NCBI GenBank assembly: GCA_028819075.1
Contig: JAPPMM010000039.1
Location: 1 to 64,000, forward strand
Reading direction: 5' to 3'
DNA length: 64,000 nt
From: Gammaproteobacteria bacterium
Lineage (GTDB): Bacteria; Gemmatimonadota; Gemmatimonadetes; Longimicrobiales; Gaopeijiaceae
In this document: piece after piece, positions 8,911 to 18,169 of the stretch
Layout of the letters: each line of letters starts with the position of its first letter
How positions within the stretch are numbered: position 1 is the first letter of the stretch
Program-made: the position numbers and the translations under genes
Notes under the pieces: generated by a model
What the model saw: the letters and a program-made list of their open reading frames with translations, nothing else
The model's database searches: none
Told to the model about the DNA's origin: nothing

Positions 8911-9978
8911 ATGGATGGATCGTTGCAGGAGCAGGGGTTGCCGAAGGCGTACCGAGGACCGAAGAAGTACCGGGGGCCGACGGAGCGCGGGATGGGCGAG
9001 CGACGTGAGGTGCGCGGGCAAGGTGGGGCGGGGGTCTCCCGCCGGGAATTCCTGGGTGCGGCGGCCGGGGCTGCCCTCCTCGGTCCCGGCTTGTCGTCGT
9101 GGCGGCGGGCGGATCCCTACGTGCTGGTGTTGGGGGTGGCCCAGGATGGCGGCATGCCCCAAACCGGGTGCTACGCGCCCAGGTGCGACCGGGCCCGCGA
9201 ACGCGACCAGCCCCGCTATGTGTCCTCGCTCGCCATCGTGGAGCCCGACGCCGGCCGGTACTACCTGGTGGACGCCTCTCCCGATCTCCGCCAGCAGATG
9301 GACCTGATCGACGCTCCGGGTTTCAGAGCGCGCGCCCAGGAGCGGCGGCCCTTCGACGGGATCTTTCTGACCCACGCGCACATGGGGCACTACCTGGGAC
9401 TCGCCCACCTGGGGCGGGAAGGCCTGGGGATCGCCCCCACGCCGTGCTATTGCAGCCCCGAGATGGCGGGCTTTCTCGCATCCAACGGCCCCTGGAGCCT
9501 GCTTGTGGACGAGGGCCGTCTCGATCTGCGCCCCGTCGAGTTCGACCGCTGGTACGAGGTCGACGACAGCCTTTCCGCCATGGCCACCCCCGTCCCCCAT
9601 CGTCCCGAGTTCTCGGACACGGTCGGCTGGACCTTCCGGGGTCCGAGCCGCTCCCTCCTCTATCTCCCGGACATCGACAGCTGGGAGGCGTGGGACCGGG
9701 ATGTCGCGGAGGTCGTGCGCGGCGTGGACGTAGCCCTGCTGGACGGCTCCTTCTACAGCCCCGGCGAGGTTCCGGGGCGCAACATCGAGGACATCCCCCA
9801 TCCCATGGTGCCGCACACGATGGATCTGCTGCAGGAGGTCGCGCGGGGCGAGACGGAGGTCGCGTTCATCCACCTGAACAACACCAACCCCGCGCTGGAT
9901 GAGGGTTCGGCGGAGGCCCGGGAGATCGCGAGCCGCGGGTTCTCGGTGGCGACGGAGGGGCAGAGATTCGGGCTGTAG
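8911..9978 (+). CDS. PqqB-like MBL-fold hydrolase with Tat signal
   Basis: A twin-arginine motif SRREFLGAAAGAALL at residues 43-57 predicts folded export. The ATG at 8911 leaves an unusually long basic leader; the ATG at 8992 gives a more normal Tat peptide and may be the true start. The mature part begins VLGVAQDGGMPQTGC, then LVDASPDLRQQ, then the metal motif FLTHAHMGHYLGL, and ends FIHLNNTNPAL. The motif is HxHxGH rather than HxHxDH, as I recall for this PqqB-like group. No other PQQ genes are near, so a role in PQQ synthesis is not supported. It is likely a periplasmic metallohydrolase of unknown substrate. Confidence 0.8.
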   Translation: MDGSLQEQGLPKAYRGPKKYRGPTERGMGERREVRGQGGAGVSRREFLGAAAGAALLGPGLSSWRRADPYVLVLGVAQDGGMPQTGCYAPRCDRARERDQPRYVSSLAIVEPDAGRYYLVDASPDLRQQMDLIDAPGFRARAQERRPFDGIFLTHAHMGHYLGLAHLGREGLGIAPTPCYCSPEMAGFLASNGPWSLLVDEGRLDLRPVEFDRWYEVDDSLSAMATPVPHRPEFSDTVGWTFRGPSRSLLYLPDIDSWEAWDRDVAEVVRGVDVALLDGSFYSPGEVPGRNIEDIPHPMVPHTMDLLQEVARGETEVAFIHLNNTNPALDEGSAEAREIASRGFSVATEGQRFGL

Positions 9979-10075
9979 AACGGGCTTGGCGGGCGGACGC
10001 TGAGGGGCGGCGGGATGGTTTGGCGGGCGGGCCGGCTCGGGTCCCGGCACGGGATGCCCGGGGGGGGGCCGCTTG

Positions 10076-11473
10076 CTATTGCGGGTCGCGACGGAGGATC
10101 GCCCGTGCGCCCAGCACCACGCCGAACCCGATGGCGGAGCCGAGCAGGCCGACGACGCTGGCGGTGAGCAGCGGCGGCAGGTTGTCGATGAGGCCGGTGC
10201 GGACCGCCACCCAGAGCATCACCCCGAATGCGATCGCGGCGAGAGCCTCGGGTGAGCCGGCGCGGCGCGTGTAGAGGCCACCCAGGACAGGCACGAACAG
10301 GCTGACGGCGAGCAGCGCGTAGAAGATCGTGAGGGCCTCGATGACCCCGGGGAGCACGGCTGCCAAGAGGATGCCCAGCGCGCCGCCGGTGAGCGCCGCG
10401 ATGCGCGCCACCCGCAGGACGGAGGCGTCGGAGGCGTCGGGGCGGACGAAGCGGCGGTAGAGGTCGCGCGAGAGCGACGTCGAGAGCATGAAAAGGATGG
10501 CGTCCGAGGAGCTGAGTTCCGCAGAGAAGACGGCGGCGAGGCCGAGGGTGCCGAGCCACAGGGGAACGCCCACGGTGAGCACGAGCGGAAGGGCGAACTC
10601 GTGGTCGGCCAGCGCCGGTTCGTAGACGCGCGCGACCATTCCCAAGAGCGGCGGGACGGCGGCGAAGACCAGCAGGGCCACCGCGGTGGCGGCGAGGCCT
10701 ATGCGGATCGCGCGGGCGTCGACCGCGCCGTAGGCCTTCTGGATGAGGCCCGGGGAGATGACGAAGCCGGGCGCCACCAGGGCGAGGTAGATCCAGCCGG
10801 ATTCGCCGCCCTGCCAGAAGTTCATGCCGTCGGCGGGCGCGGCGGCGACTACCGCCTCCCAGCCGCCCGCGGCGGACATCGCCCAGGGGAGCGCGATCCC
10901 GAACCCGGCGACCATGACGACCAGCTGCACCAGGTTGACCCACGCGGCCACCATGAGCCCGCCGGCGGCGAAGTAGGTGGTGGCGACCACGCCGCCCACC
11001 ACCACCCCCCATCCCCGCGGCCACCCGGCCACGACCGTGAAGATATCGGACATCGCGATGAGCTGGCCGGCCAGCAGCGCGAGCGTCCCCAGCCACAGCA
11101 GCACGGCGATGATCGCCCGCACCGAGGGGCCGTAGCGGTCGTCGAGGTAGTCGCCCAGGGTGAGGTGGCCGCGGGCGCGCGCGACCGCCCAGATGCGCGG
11201 CCCGACCCAGAGCGCGAGCACCAGGGTGCCGACCCCCGCGGAGCCCACCCACCACCAGCCCGCGAGGCCGTCCCGGTAGCCCAGTCCGGCCGCGCCGATG
11301 GTGGTGCCCGCGCCGATGTTGGCGGCGAGGACGGTGGCGAACAGCAGGCCGGGGCCGAGCGACCGGCCCGCCACGAAGAAGCCGCCCGCGCTGGAGACCC
11401 GCCGCCCCAGCCAGAGCCCGAGGCCGATCAGCCCGGCCGAGTAGGCGAGCAGGAGGAGGAGGGTGGTGTTCAA
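10076..11473 (-). CDS. Sodium:solute symporter (SSS) family protein
   Basis: A 465-residue membrane protein with about a dozen hydrophobic helices and SSS hallmarks: GGFFVAGRSLGPGLLFATVL, AANIGAGTTIGAAGLGYRDG, then TYFAAGGLMVAAWVNLVQ and SAELSSSDAILFMLSTSLS. It imports an organic solute with sodium; the substrate cannot be read from sequence. The start is TTG at 11473, overlapping the TGA of the upstream P1 peptidase (TTGA), so translation is probably coupled. This suggests it takes up products of that peptidase, which is an inference. The stop lies 97 bp from the convergent MBL gene. Confidence 0.88.
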   Translation of the reverse strand: MNTTLLLLLAYSAGLIGLGLWLGRRVSSAGGFFVAGRSLGPGLLFATVLAANIGAGTTIGAAGLGYRDGLAGWWWVGSAGVGTLVLALWVGPRIWAVARARGHLTLGDYLDDRYGPSVRAIIAVLLWLGTLALLAGQLIAMSDIFTVVAGWPRGWGVVVGGVVATTYFAAGGLMVAAWVNLVQLVVMVAGFGIALPWAMSAAGGWEAVVAAAPADGMNFWQGGESGWIYLALVAPGFVISPGLIQKAYGAVDARAIRIGLAATAVALLVFAAVPPLLGMVARVYEPALADHEFALPLVLTVGVPLWLGTLGLAAVFSAELSSSDAILFMLSTSLSRDLYRRFVRPDASDASVLRVARIAALTGGALGILLAAVLPGVIEALTIFYALLAVSLFVPVLGGLYTRRAGSPEALAAIAFGVMLWVAVRTGLIDNLPPLLTASVVGLLGSAIGFGVVLGARAILRRDPQ

Positions 11474-12654
11474 GGGTGCGGGGTGGGGGTGGGTTGCCGG
11501 GCGGCGGCGGGCTGCGGGACCGGTGTGGGTTGCGGGGCGGTGGGATGCTCCGATGGGTCGGGGTGGTCGGGCGGCGGGGCCTGCAGGTCGGCGGCGGCGG
11601 GGAGGCCGGGGAGGGGGGTCGCGCTGCGCACGGCGTCCAGGATCGCCGCCGCAACCACGTCGGCCGCAAGCGCGCCCACCTGCCCGACGCTCGCCCGCGC
11701 GCTGTCGGCGAGGGTGCCCGTGGCGAGCGAGAAGGTGGTGTCGCCGTCGCCGGGGGTGTGCACCGGGTAGATCGCGCGGGCGTACCCGTCCTGGGCCATC
11801 AAGGCTACCCGGCTGGCTTCCGCCTTGGTGAGGCGCGCGTTGGTGGCGACCACCCCGATGGTCGTGTTCCGGCCGGCGGACCCGCCCGATGGTCCTCCTG
11901 CGCGCAGGAGGACGCGGGCGTCCGCCAGGGTGGTCCCGTCGTCGCTGCGCACGCCCGCGACCACCCGGCCGGTCGCGGGGTCGATCACGTCGCCCACCGC
12001 GTTGACCGCCACCAGGGCGGCCACCACCAGCCCGCTGGGCAGCGTGATGGAGGCGCTACCGACCCCGCCTTTCATCGCGCGGCCCATCCCCGCCAGCTTG
12101 CCGACGGTAGCGCCCGCGCCCGCCCCGACGCTCCCCGATCGTACCGGATCGCCGGTCGCGCCGACCGCGGCCTGGTACCCGCACTCGGGTCCGGGACGCA
12201 CGGTCCAGTCCCCGCCCACGCCCAGATCGTACAGGATGGCCGCGCTCACGATCGGTACGCGAACGACCGGGCCGACCGGGTATCCCACCCCTTGCTCCTC
12301 CAGGTAGCGCACCACCCCGCTGGCGGCGTCCAGCCCGAAGGCGCTGCCGCCGGCGAGCACGACGGCGTTCACGATCGCGACGGTGTTGACCGGGTCGAGC
12401 AGGTCGGTCTCGCGCGTGCCGGGCGCCCCTCCCCGCACATCCACGCCCCCCACGGTGCCTTCGGGCGCCAGCACCACCGTGCACCCGGTAGGACGCTCCG
12501 CAAGAGTGTGGTGACCCACTCGGATGCCGGGTACGTCGGCCAGCCCGCCGCCGGGAGCGAAGCCGCCGGTCTCCTGCGACCATCCCGGGCCGGCGCACAG
12601 GAACAGCAGGGCGGTGGCGACGCCGGTAGAGCGCGCGAACGAAGAATACCGCAT
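11470..12654 (-). CDS. P1 family (DmpA-like) peptidase, exported
   Basis: A 394-residue exported protein with a signal peptide ending near GPGWSQE. P1 peptidases self-cleave to an alpha/beta form with a serine or threonine nucleophile and release N-terminal residues. Visible landmarks are GLADVPGIRVGHHTL, GCTVVLAPEGTVGGVDVRGG, GGSAFGLDAASGVVRYLEE, GVVATNARLTKAEASRVA and DGYARAIYPVHTPGDGDTTF. After ATPLPGL the last 45 or so residues are a Pro/Gln/His-rich disordered tail not typical of the family. Its TGA overlaps the TTG of the symporter. The ATG at 12654 gives the best signal peptide. It is divergent from the DUF1015 gene. Confidence 0.88.
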   Translation of the reverse strand: MRYSSFARSTGVATALLFLCAGPGWSQETGGFAPGGGLADVPGIRVGHHTLAERPTGCTVVLAPEGTVGGVDVRGGAPGTRETDLLDPVNTVAIVNAVVLAGGSAFGLDAASGVVRYLEEQGVGYPVGPVVRVPIVSAAILYDLGVGGDWTVRPGPECGYQAAVGATGDPVRSGSVGAGAGATVGKLAGMGRAMKGGVGSASITLPSGLVVAALVAVNAVGDVIDPATGRVVAGVRSDDGTTLADARVLLRAGGPSGGSAGRNTTIGVVATNARLTKAEASRVALMAQDGYARAIYPVHTPGDGDTTFSLATGTLADSARASVGQVGALAADVVAAAILDAVRSATPLPGLPAAADLQAPPPDHPDPSEHPTAPQPTPVPQPAAARQPTPTPHP

Positions 12655-12821
12655 GGTGGACAATCTCCAACCGGGATCGCGGGATGGGAAGCCCGGCCAT
12701 TCTTCGGCGGGCGTCCCACGAGCGCACCATGACCTGCCCATCCCGCCTGATTGCCGCCCGGCCCTCCCCAGGCGATCTTCCGACCGCTCCGCCGAATCCA
12801 CTATCCCCGCGCCCCCGGCCC

Positions 12822-14072
12822 GTGATCACCATCCGCCCCATCCGCCGCGCGCTCGTGCCGGTCGACGCCGCAGCAGCAGACCGCGTCAGCGCCCCCAACT
12901 ACGACGAGTTCCAGAGCGACGAAGAAGTGCGCGCGCTGATCCGGCGGACTCCCGAGAGTGTGCTCCGCGTGACCATGCCGCACTGCGATCCGGGGGCGGA
13001 GGACGAAGTCGCCGCCGAATCTCCTCCCGCGCTCGCGCGCGCCGCCGCCAACATGCGGGCGCTCATCGACAGCGACAGCGTGCGCGCCGCGCACGATCTG
13101 CTCTACGTCTACCGCATCGACGACCCCGCCCGTCCCAGCATTGACCAGATCGGCCTCGGTGGCATGGCGCGCATCGACGAGATCCGGACCGACGCCAGCC
13201 CGGCCGCCCCCATCATCCGCAACGAGGGCGTCCGCGAACCGAAGGCGCGCGGGCGGGCGCAGCTCATCGAGGCCACCTCCGCGTTCATCGGCACGGTCAA
13301 CTGCGCCGTTCCGGACAAATCGGGGGCGTTCGCCCGCGCCCTCGAGCGACTCGCGTCGGAGCGCGGGCCCGACCACGGAGCCGACGACAGCCGCGGGTGC
13401 CGCCACGACATCTGGCTGATCGACGACGCCTCCATCCAGGCGCGCCTGATCGCGCTCGCAGCCGCCGAGCCGGAGGCCTACGTCGCCGACGGCAACCACC
13501 GCAGCGCGGCCGCCGCGATGCTCGACCGCGAGCACTTCCTGTGCGTCTTCTTCCCTCTGGAGCGCATGTCGCTGGCGCCCTACAACCGCCTCGTGCGCGA
13601 CGTCGGCCTGGAGGACGAGGTGGTGCTCGCGGGTCTCCGCGAACGCTTTGCGATCGAGGAGGTCCCGGGAGCGCATCAGCCCGCCCGAACGCACCAGATT
13701 GGCCTTTACACCGGACGCGCCTGGTACCGCCTGCGCCCGCTTCCCGGCAGCTACGACGAGCGCAACGCGGTCGAATGCATCGACGCCGACATCGTCCAGC
13801 GCAACTTCTTCGAAGCCGTCCTCGGCATCGCCGAACCGGGCGATCACAGGCTCAACTTCGTGGGAGGCGACCGCGACCTCGACTTCCTGCAGGCCGGTGT
13901 GGACAGTGGCAGGTACCGCTACGCGGTCACGCTCGCGCCCGTCACCCTTCGCCAATTCGCGGCTGTGTGTCGCCAGAATCGCATCATGCCGCCCAAGTCG
14001 ACCTGGTTTCAGCCCAAGATCCGCAGCGGGCTGGTGATTGCGCTGGAAGCGGAGTCGCCGCAGCCGAAATAG
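12822..14072 (+). CDS. DUF1015 family protein
   Basis: A 416-residue protein. DUF1015 members begin with an xIRPxRA(L) motif; here the GTG at 12822 gives VITIRPIRRALVP. APNYDE follows (family APPYD). The characteristic VADGNHRSAAA (family ADGHHR) is near residues 225-235, and the C-terminus ends MPPKSTWFQPKIRSGLVI, as in the family. The biochemical role is unknown; homologues often sit near serine biosynthesis genes, but not here. The frame is open to 12684, yet the extra N-terminal residues look like noncoding Pro/Arg sequence. It shares a 167-bp divergent region with the P1 peptidase. Confidence 0.85.
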   Translation: MITIRPIRRALVPVDAAAADRVSAPNYDEFQSDEEVRALIRRTPESVLRVTMPHCDPGAEDEVAAESPPALARAAANMRALIDSDSVRAAHDLLYVYRIDDPARPSIDQIGLGGMARIDEIRTDASPAAPIIRNEGVREPKARGRAQLIEATSAFIGTVNCAVPDKSGAFARALERLASERGPDHGADDSRGCRHDIWLIDDASIQARLIALAAAEPEAYVADGNHRSAAAAMLDREHFLCVFFPLERMSLAPYNRLVRDVGLEDEVVLAGLRERFAIEEVPGAHQPARTHQIGLYTGRAWYRLRPLPGSYDERNAVECIDADIVQRNFFEAVLGIAEPGDHRLNFVGGDRDLDFLQAGVDSGRYRYAVTLAPVTLRQFAAVCRQNRIMPPKSTWFQPKIRSGLVIALEAESPQPK

Positions 14073-14170
14073 CCCGACGCCGACCGAAGGCGCCGCGGTT
14101 GGCACCGCCGGCCCATGGTCCCCATTTTCATGGGTGCCCCCATCAGACCGCAGGACCGGAGGTTGTCCCG

Positions 14171-15919
14171 ATGCTCGACTCCAATTCCACCCGACGACGT
14201 TTCATGGCCCATTTCGCCGGAACCGGGCTGGGCGCCACCCTCCTCCCCGGCGTGCTCTGGGCCAGAATGCAGGAGGCCGGTGCCCGGGAAGTCACCGCCG
14301 AGATGCTGGGCGACGCGCTGGCGATTTCGGGTCTCGACTTCAGCGAGGAGGAGCGCGAACGCATGCTCGAGTCGGTGAACGACCGGCTGAGCGATTATCA
14401 GGAACTTCATGAACTGAAGATCCCGAACGACATCTCGCCGCCCTTCCACTTCAACCCGCTGGTCCCGGGCATGCAGGTGGACCGGTCGGTCACTCCGTTC
14501 AGGATGAGCGACCTGCCGAGGATCGAGCGGCCCTCGAACCTCGAAGACGTCGCATTCTGGACCGTGCGGGAGCTCGCGGAGCTCGTTCGCACCCGGCAGG
14601 TGAGTTCGGTCGAACTGACCGAGATGTACCTGCAGCGCCTGGAACGCTACAACCCGCTGCTCAACTGCGTGGTCACCCTCACCGACGAGCTGGCGCTGGC
14701 CCAGGCGCGCGCGGCCGACCGTGAGATCGCCGCCGGACGGTACCGCGGGCCGCTGCACGGAATCCCGTGGGGCGCAAAGGACATCATTGCGACCCGCGGC
14801 TACAAGACCACCTGGGGCTCACCCGCCTACCAGGACCAGGTCATCGACATGGACGCGTCGATCATCGAGATGCTGCGTGACGCGGGCGCGGTGCTGGTCG
14901 CCAAGCTGACCACCGGCGAGCTGGCCGGAGGAGACCAGTGGTTCGGGGGCCAGACGATGAACCCGTGGGACCCGTCGACGGGCTCCGGTGGTTCCTCGGC
15001 GGGTCCGGGATCCGCTACCGCAGCCGGGCTTGTGGGCTTCTCGATCGGAACCGAGACCAGCGGCTCCATCCTGGGACCCTCGTCGCGCTGCGGCCTGAGC
15101 GGGCTTCGTCCGACGCTGGGCCGGATCAGCCGGTACGGGGTGATGGCGCTCTCCTGGACCCAGGATCGACTGGGCCCGATGTGCCGCTCCGCCGAGGACT
15201 GCGCGCTGGTGATGCGGGCGATTTCGCGTCCCGACGGCCTCGACCTGAGCGTGCAGGACCTCCCCTTCAACTGGGACGGCACCCGCTCGGCCACCCGGCT
15301 GCGGGTCGGGTACCTGGAGGGGGCGTTCGAGGAGATCGAGGAAACCGACTACCGAACCGCGCACCAGCGCACCCTCGAGGAGCTCGAGTCCCTCGGTTTC
15401 ATGCTGACGCCCATTCACATCCCCGAATGGTCGATCAACGTCACCGCGCACAGCGTGGAGATGGCGGTCTTCTTCGACGAGCTGCTCCGTTCCGGCAGAG
15501 CGGAACTGCTGGGCCGCCAGACGCGTGCCGACGGTTTACGCTCCGCGAGGGTGATTCCCGCGGTCGAGTACCTGCAGTCGCAGCGCGCGCGCACCATGAT
15601 GATGATGCAGCTCGCGGAGGCGACCTCGGGGGTGGATGTCTATCTCATCCCGCGGGGGCCGCGCCGCCCGCCGGGGCAGCAGTCCGATGAGCCGCCGCCG
15701 TACAGCCATGGCCGCAACGCGAGCAGCATGACCAACTACGCGACCCATCCGGCCCTTGCGGTGCCCAACGGCTTCAACGATGCCGGGCTCCCGACGAGCA
15801 TGACCTTCTGTGCCCAACCTTTCCGCGAGACCGAGCTGTTGACCGTGGCGCGCGCGTACCAGGACGCCACCGACCACCACAGGCAATACCCGGATCTGGA
15901 CAGCGCGGCGTCCGGGTAG
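14171..15919 (+). CDS. Amidase-signature family enzyme, exported (Tat-like)
   Basis: A 582-residue amidase. The N-terminus TRRRFMAHFAGTGLGATLLPG has an RRxFM twin-arginine-like motif, suggesting export. The Ser-cisSer-Lys triad regions are clear: GIPWGAKDII (Lys), GSGGSSAGPGSATAAG (cis-Ser) and GTETSGSILGPSSRCG (nucleophile Ser). The first 130 residues after the signal are an accessory helical region before the domain starts at LAELVRTRQVSSVELTEMYL. It hydrolyses amide bonds; it is not a GatA subunit, since it is exported and no gatB or gatC is nearby. The start is ATG at 14171. The stop is 19 bp before cysK, so co-transcription is likely. Confidence 0.88.
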   Translation: MLDSNSTRRRFMAHFAGTGLGATLLPGVLWARMQEAGAREVTAEMLGDALAISGLDFSEEERERMLESVNDRLSDYQELHELKIPNDISPPFHFNPLVPGMQVDRSVTPFRMSDLPRIERPSNLEDVAFWTVRELAELVRTRQVSSVELTEMYLQRLERYNPLLNCVVTLTDELALAQARAADREIAAGRYRGPLHGIPWGAKDIIATRGYKTTWGSPAYQDQVIDMDASIIEMLRDAGAVLVAKLTTGELAGGDQWFGGQTMNPWDPSTGSGGSSAGPGSATAAGLVGFSIGTETSGSILGPSSRCGLSGLRPTLGRISRYGVMALSWTQDRLGPMCRSAEDCALVMRAISRPDGLDLSVQDLPFNWDGTRSATRLRVGYLEGAFEEIEETDYRTAHQRTLEELESLGFMLTPIHIPEWSINVTAHSVEMAVFFDELLRSGRAELLGRQTRADGLRSARVIPAVEYLQSQRARTMMMMQLAEATSGVDVYLIPRGPRRPPGQQSDEPPPYSHGRNASSMTNYATHPALAVPNGFNDAGLPTSMTFCAQPFRETELLTVARAYQDATDHHRQYPDLDSAASG

Positions 15920-15938
15920 GTACCCCCGGGCAGCCACC

Positions 15939-16847
15939 ATGATCGATGCACTGATCGGACGGACGCCGACGCTGCGCCTCGCGCGCGTCGTGGAGCCGAC
16001 CATGGCGGAGGTGTGGCTCAAGCTGGAGGGCATGAATCCCGCCGGGTCGATCAAGGACCGGACCGCGCGGGCGATGGTCGACGATGCCGAGGCACGTGGG
16101 CTGCTCAAGCCCGGAGGCACCATCGTCGAACCCACCTCCGGGAATACCGGCATCGGCTTGGCGCAGATCGCGGCCTGGCGCGGATACAGGCTCATCCTCT
16201 GCATGCCGTCGTCGATGAGCGAAGAGCGCAAGCGGACTCTGTCGGCGTACGGAGCCGATTTCGTGCTCACCGACCCGGAGCGGCGCATGCTTGCGGCGAG
16301 AGAGGAAGCCGAGCGCATCGCATCGGAGACAGGCGCCTTCTACCCGGACCAGTTCTCCAATCCCGCCAATCCGCGCATCCACTACGAGACCACCGGGCCG
16401 GAACTCTGGGCCGACATGAAGGGGCGCATCGATGTTTTTGTGTACGGATCGGGGACCGGCGGGACCATCAGCGGGGCCGGGCGGTTCCTGAAGAAGATGG
16501 ATCCGCGCATCCAGGTGGTGGCGGTCGAGCCGGCGCGCTCGCCCGTCATTTCGGGCGGCGAACGCGGGCAGCACCAGTTCCAGGGAATGGGACCGGGCTT
16601 CATCCCGGAGAACCTGGACCGGACCGTGCTCGACCGCGTGATGACGGTGTACGAAGAGGATGCGTTCCCATTGGGGCGGCGCCTCGCCCGCGAGGAAGGC
16701 CTCTTCCTGGGGATGAGCAGCGGCGGCATCGTATACGCCGCGCTTCAGATCGCGCGCGAAATCGGGCCCGGCCATCGCGTCGCCGCCATCTCGCCCGACG
16801 ACGGCGCGCGCTACCTGACTACGACGTTGTATTCGCCGGAAGGGTAG
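15939..16847 (+). CDS. cysK: Cysteine synthase (O-acetylserine sulfhydrylase) family
   Basis: A 302-residue PLP enzyme that makes L-cysteine from O-acetylserine and sulfide in the cytoplasm. MNPAGSIKDR carries the PLP lysine, PTSGNTGIGLA the substrate loop and GSGTGGTISGAG the phosphate-binding loop. The normal GISSGA motif is GMSSGG here. Length is normal for the CysK/CysM group. It sits 19 bp downstream of the amidase gene, with no other sulfur genes in view. Cystathionine beta-synthase-like or O-phosphoserine-using relatives cannot be excluded on motifs alone. Confidence 0.88.
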   Translation: MIDALIGRTPTLRLARVVEPTMAEVWLKLEGMNPAGSIKDRTARAMVDDAEARGLLKPGGTIVEPTSGNTGIGLAQIAAWRGYRLILCMPSSMSEERKRTLSAYGADFVLTDPERRMLAAREEAERIASETGAFYPDQFSNPANPRIHYETTGPELWADMKGRIDVFVYGSGTGGTISGAGRFLKKMDPRIQVVAVEPARSPVISGGERGQHQFQGMGPGFIPENLDRTVLDRVMTVYEEDAFPLGRRLAREEGLFLGMSSGGIVYAALQIAREIGPGHRVAAISPDDGARYLTTTLYSPEG

Positions 16848-16934
16848 CGCGAGCCGACCGCATCCCGGCGCTGGCAGCGGGACTCGCCCGTGTCTAGTAT
16901 TTCGGTGTCTGCCCATCAGTACATGGAGGAGCCC

Positions 16935-17744
16935 ATGCGTGTCATCTCTTTCCCGGTCATTCGTCGTGTTCCCGCTGTCCTTGTCGCCGCCGCCCTCTGG
17001 ACATCGGCATGCTCTCCGGCGGACGACGGACCCCGCACGTACTTCGAGGACCCGGACCTCCAACGCATCTACGCGCGCATGATGGAGGAGATGGCGCCGG
17101 ACGGGGGATGGGAGCGGGTGCGCTACATCGCGTTCGACCGGGTTGTGGACCGCGGGGGCCCGGTCCTCGATCGGCGTTCCCACCGGTGGGATGTCTGGGG
17201 CGGGATGTACCGCATGGCGGGAAGCTCGGGGGACCAGGAAATCGTGGCCGTGATCAACACCGGCAATCCCGCCGAGGGCGAACGCATCTGGCTTGATGGC
17301 GAACTCGTCACCGACCCGGCCGTTTCCGACTCACTCGCGGACCGCGCCCACGGCAGTTTCATCAACGACACCTACTGGTTCCTGATGCCCTACAAGTGGG
17401 CCGACCCGGGGGTCAACACCGTCTATCTGGGGGAGATGGCGATGGACGGCCGAGCCTACGAAGTGGCAGAACTCACTTTCGACGCCGTCGGGCGCACCCC
17501 CCAGAACAAGTACCGCGGCTGGGTCGATCCTGAAACGGGGCTGATGGCCTACTGGCAGCACTGGCGCACCGCCAGCGACCCGGAGCCCGCCTTCACGCTG
17601 GCCTGGACGGAGTGGACGCGGCACGGCCCGCTCCTGCTCTCCGCGGGCCGTCCGGATTCCACCGGCTACTCACGCGTCAACTTCGAGAACATGGAAGCGT
17701 CGCTCGAGTTGCCGGGGGGGATGTTCGAGGGACCGGGGAGCTGA
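16935..17744 (+). CDS. Conserved hypothetical lipoprotein
   Basis: A 269-residue protein with an N-terminal hydrophobic helix and lipobox-like LWTSAC, so it is probably membrane anchored. A GGAGGA four bases before the ATG at 16935 decides the start over an upstream in-frame ATG at 16890. The body has repeated WDVWGGMYRM, YWFLMPYKWADPGVN, VDPETGLMAYW and FTLAWTEWTRHG blocks, suggesting a beta-rich lipocalin- or LolA-like fold. I recall similar proteins in Gemmatimonadota and Bacteroidota but cannot name the family with certainty. Substrate and role are unknown. Confidence 0.7.
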   Translation: MRVISFPVIRRVPAVLVAAALWTSACSPADDGPRTYFEDPDLQRIYARMMEEMAPDGGWERVRYIAFDRVVDRGGPVLDRRSHRWDVWGGMYRMAGSSGDQEIVAVINTGNPAEGERIWLDGELVTDPAVSDSLADRAHGSFINDTYWFLMPYKWADPGVNTVYLGEMAMDGRAYEVAELTFDAVGRTPQNKYRGWVDPETGLMAYWQHWRTASDPEPAFTLAWTEWTRHGPLLLSAGRPDSTGYSRVNFENMEASLELPGGMFEGPGS

Positions 17745-17822
17745 CGACCCCAGTCCCGGTAAGACATGCTGGCTGCTCTCTGAATTCGCACCGAGGCTGA
17801 ACGGTCGATTAAGGGAGTGAGA

Positions 17823-18169
17823 TCAGAATCCAAGACCGCGTTGCTCATCCAGCGCGTCGCGAGCCGCGCGCCAGAACTTGTTAGCCAATCGGTCCTTGCT
17901 ATACAACACGAGATAGTATTGCAGGACGTTGCCGTGGCTTAGGCGGACTGCCTCCGCCGCCTCGTGAAGTGTTGTTGCCTGATAGCCAAGGTGGGTCATG
18001 CGAGATAGGCGCGCTGAGGCCACTTGTCGTTCATTGCCGTACTGAAGACGGAAACGTAGTGGTTGTGCAGCCTGATCTTGCGGAGCGAATGCTCCTTGAT
18101 GGACGGCGTGTAGTGGCCGTCATCTTCCAGTCCGCCCACGTGGGGTGTGTCAGCCTCGAATCCGCCCAT
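17823..18169 (-). pseudogene. Internally deleted TcmP (three-Cys-motif partner) gene
   Basis: The N-terminal piece starts at ATG 18169 (its A shared with the stop of the upstream gene) and reads MGGFEADTPHVGGLEDDG, then RLHNHYVSVFSTAMNDKWPQ and RAYL, matching the start of TcmP (family KxxLVxxYxxxFSTGMxxKW-RxYIDLYAG). It then hits TGA near 17996. One frame over, the sequence continues as RMTHLGYQ ... LQYYLVLYSKDRLANKFW ... GLGF, matching the TcmP C-terminus (LFSKHxxAxxFW). The central methyltransferase-like core (DLYAGxG, DPF) is absent. About 115 codons remain of an expected 250 or more, so the gene is dead. The junction lies around 17998-18015. Confidence 0.75.

Noticed and set aside
8992-9978. 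Alternative start for the PqqB-like hydrolase
   Set aside because: Not rejected outright: it gives a more normal Tat peptide. The longer start was kept only because ribosome-site evidence is equal.
13397-14170. Upstream extension of the amidase reading frame
   Set aside because: The extra sequence overlaps the DUF1015 gene in another frame and the Tat-like signal begins at 14171.
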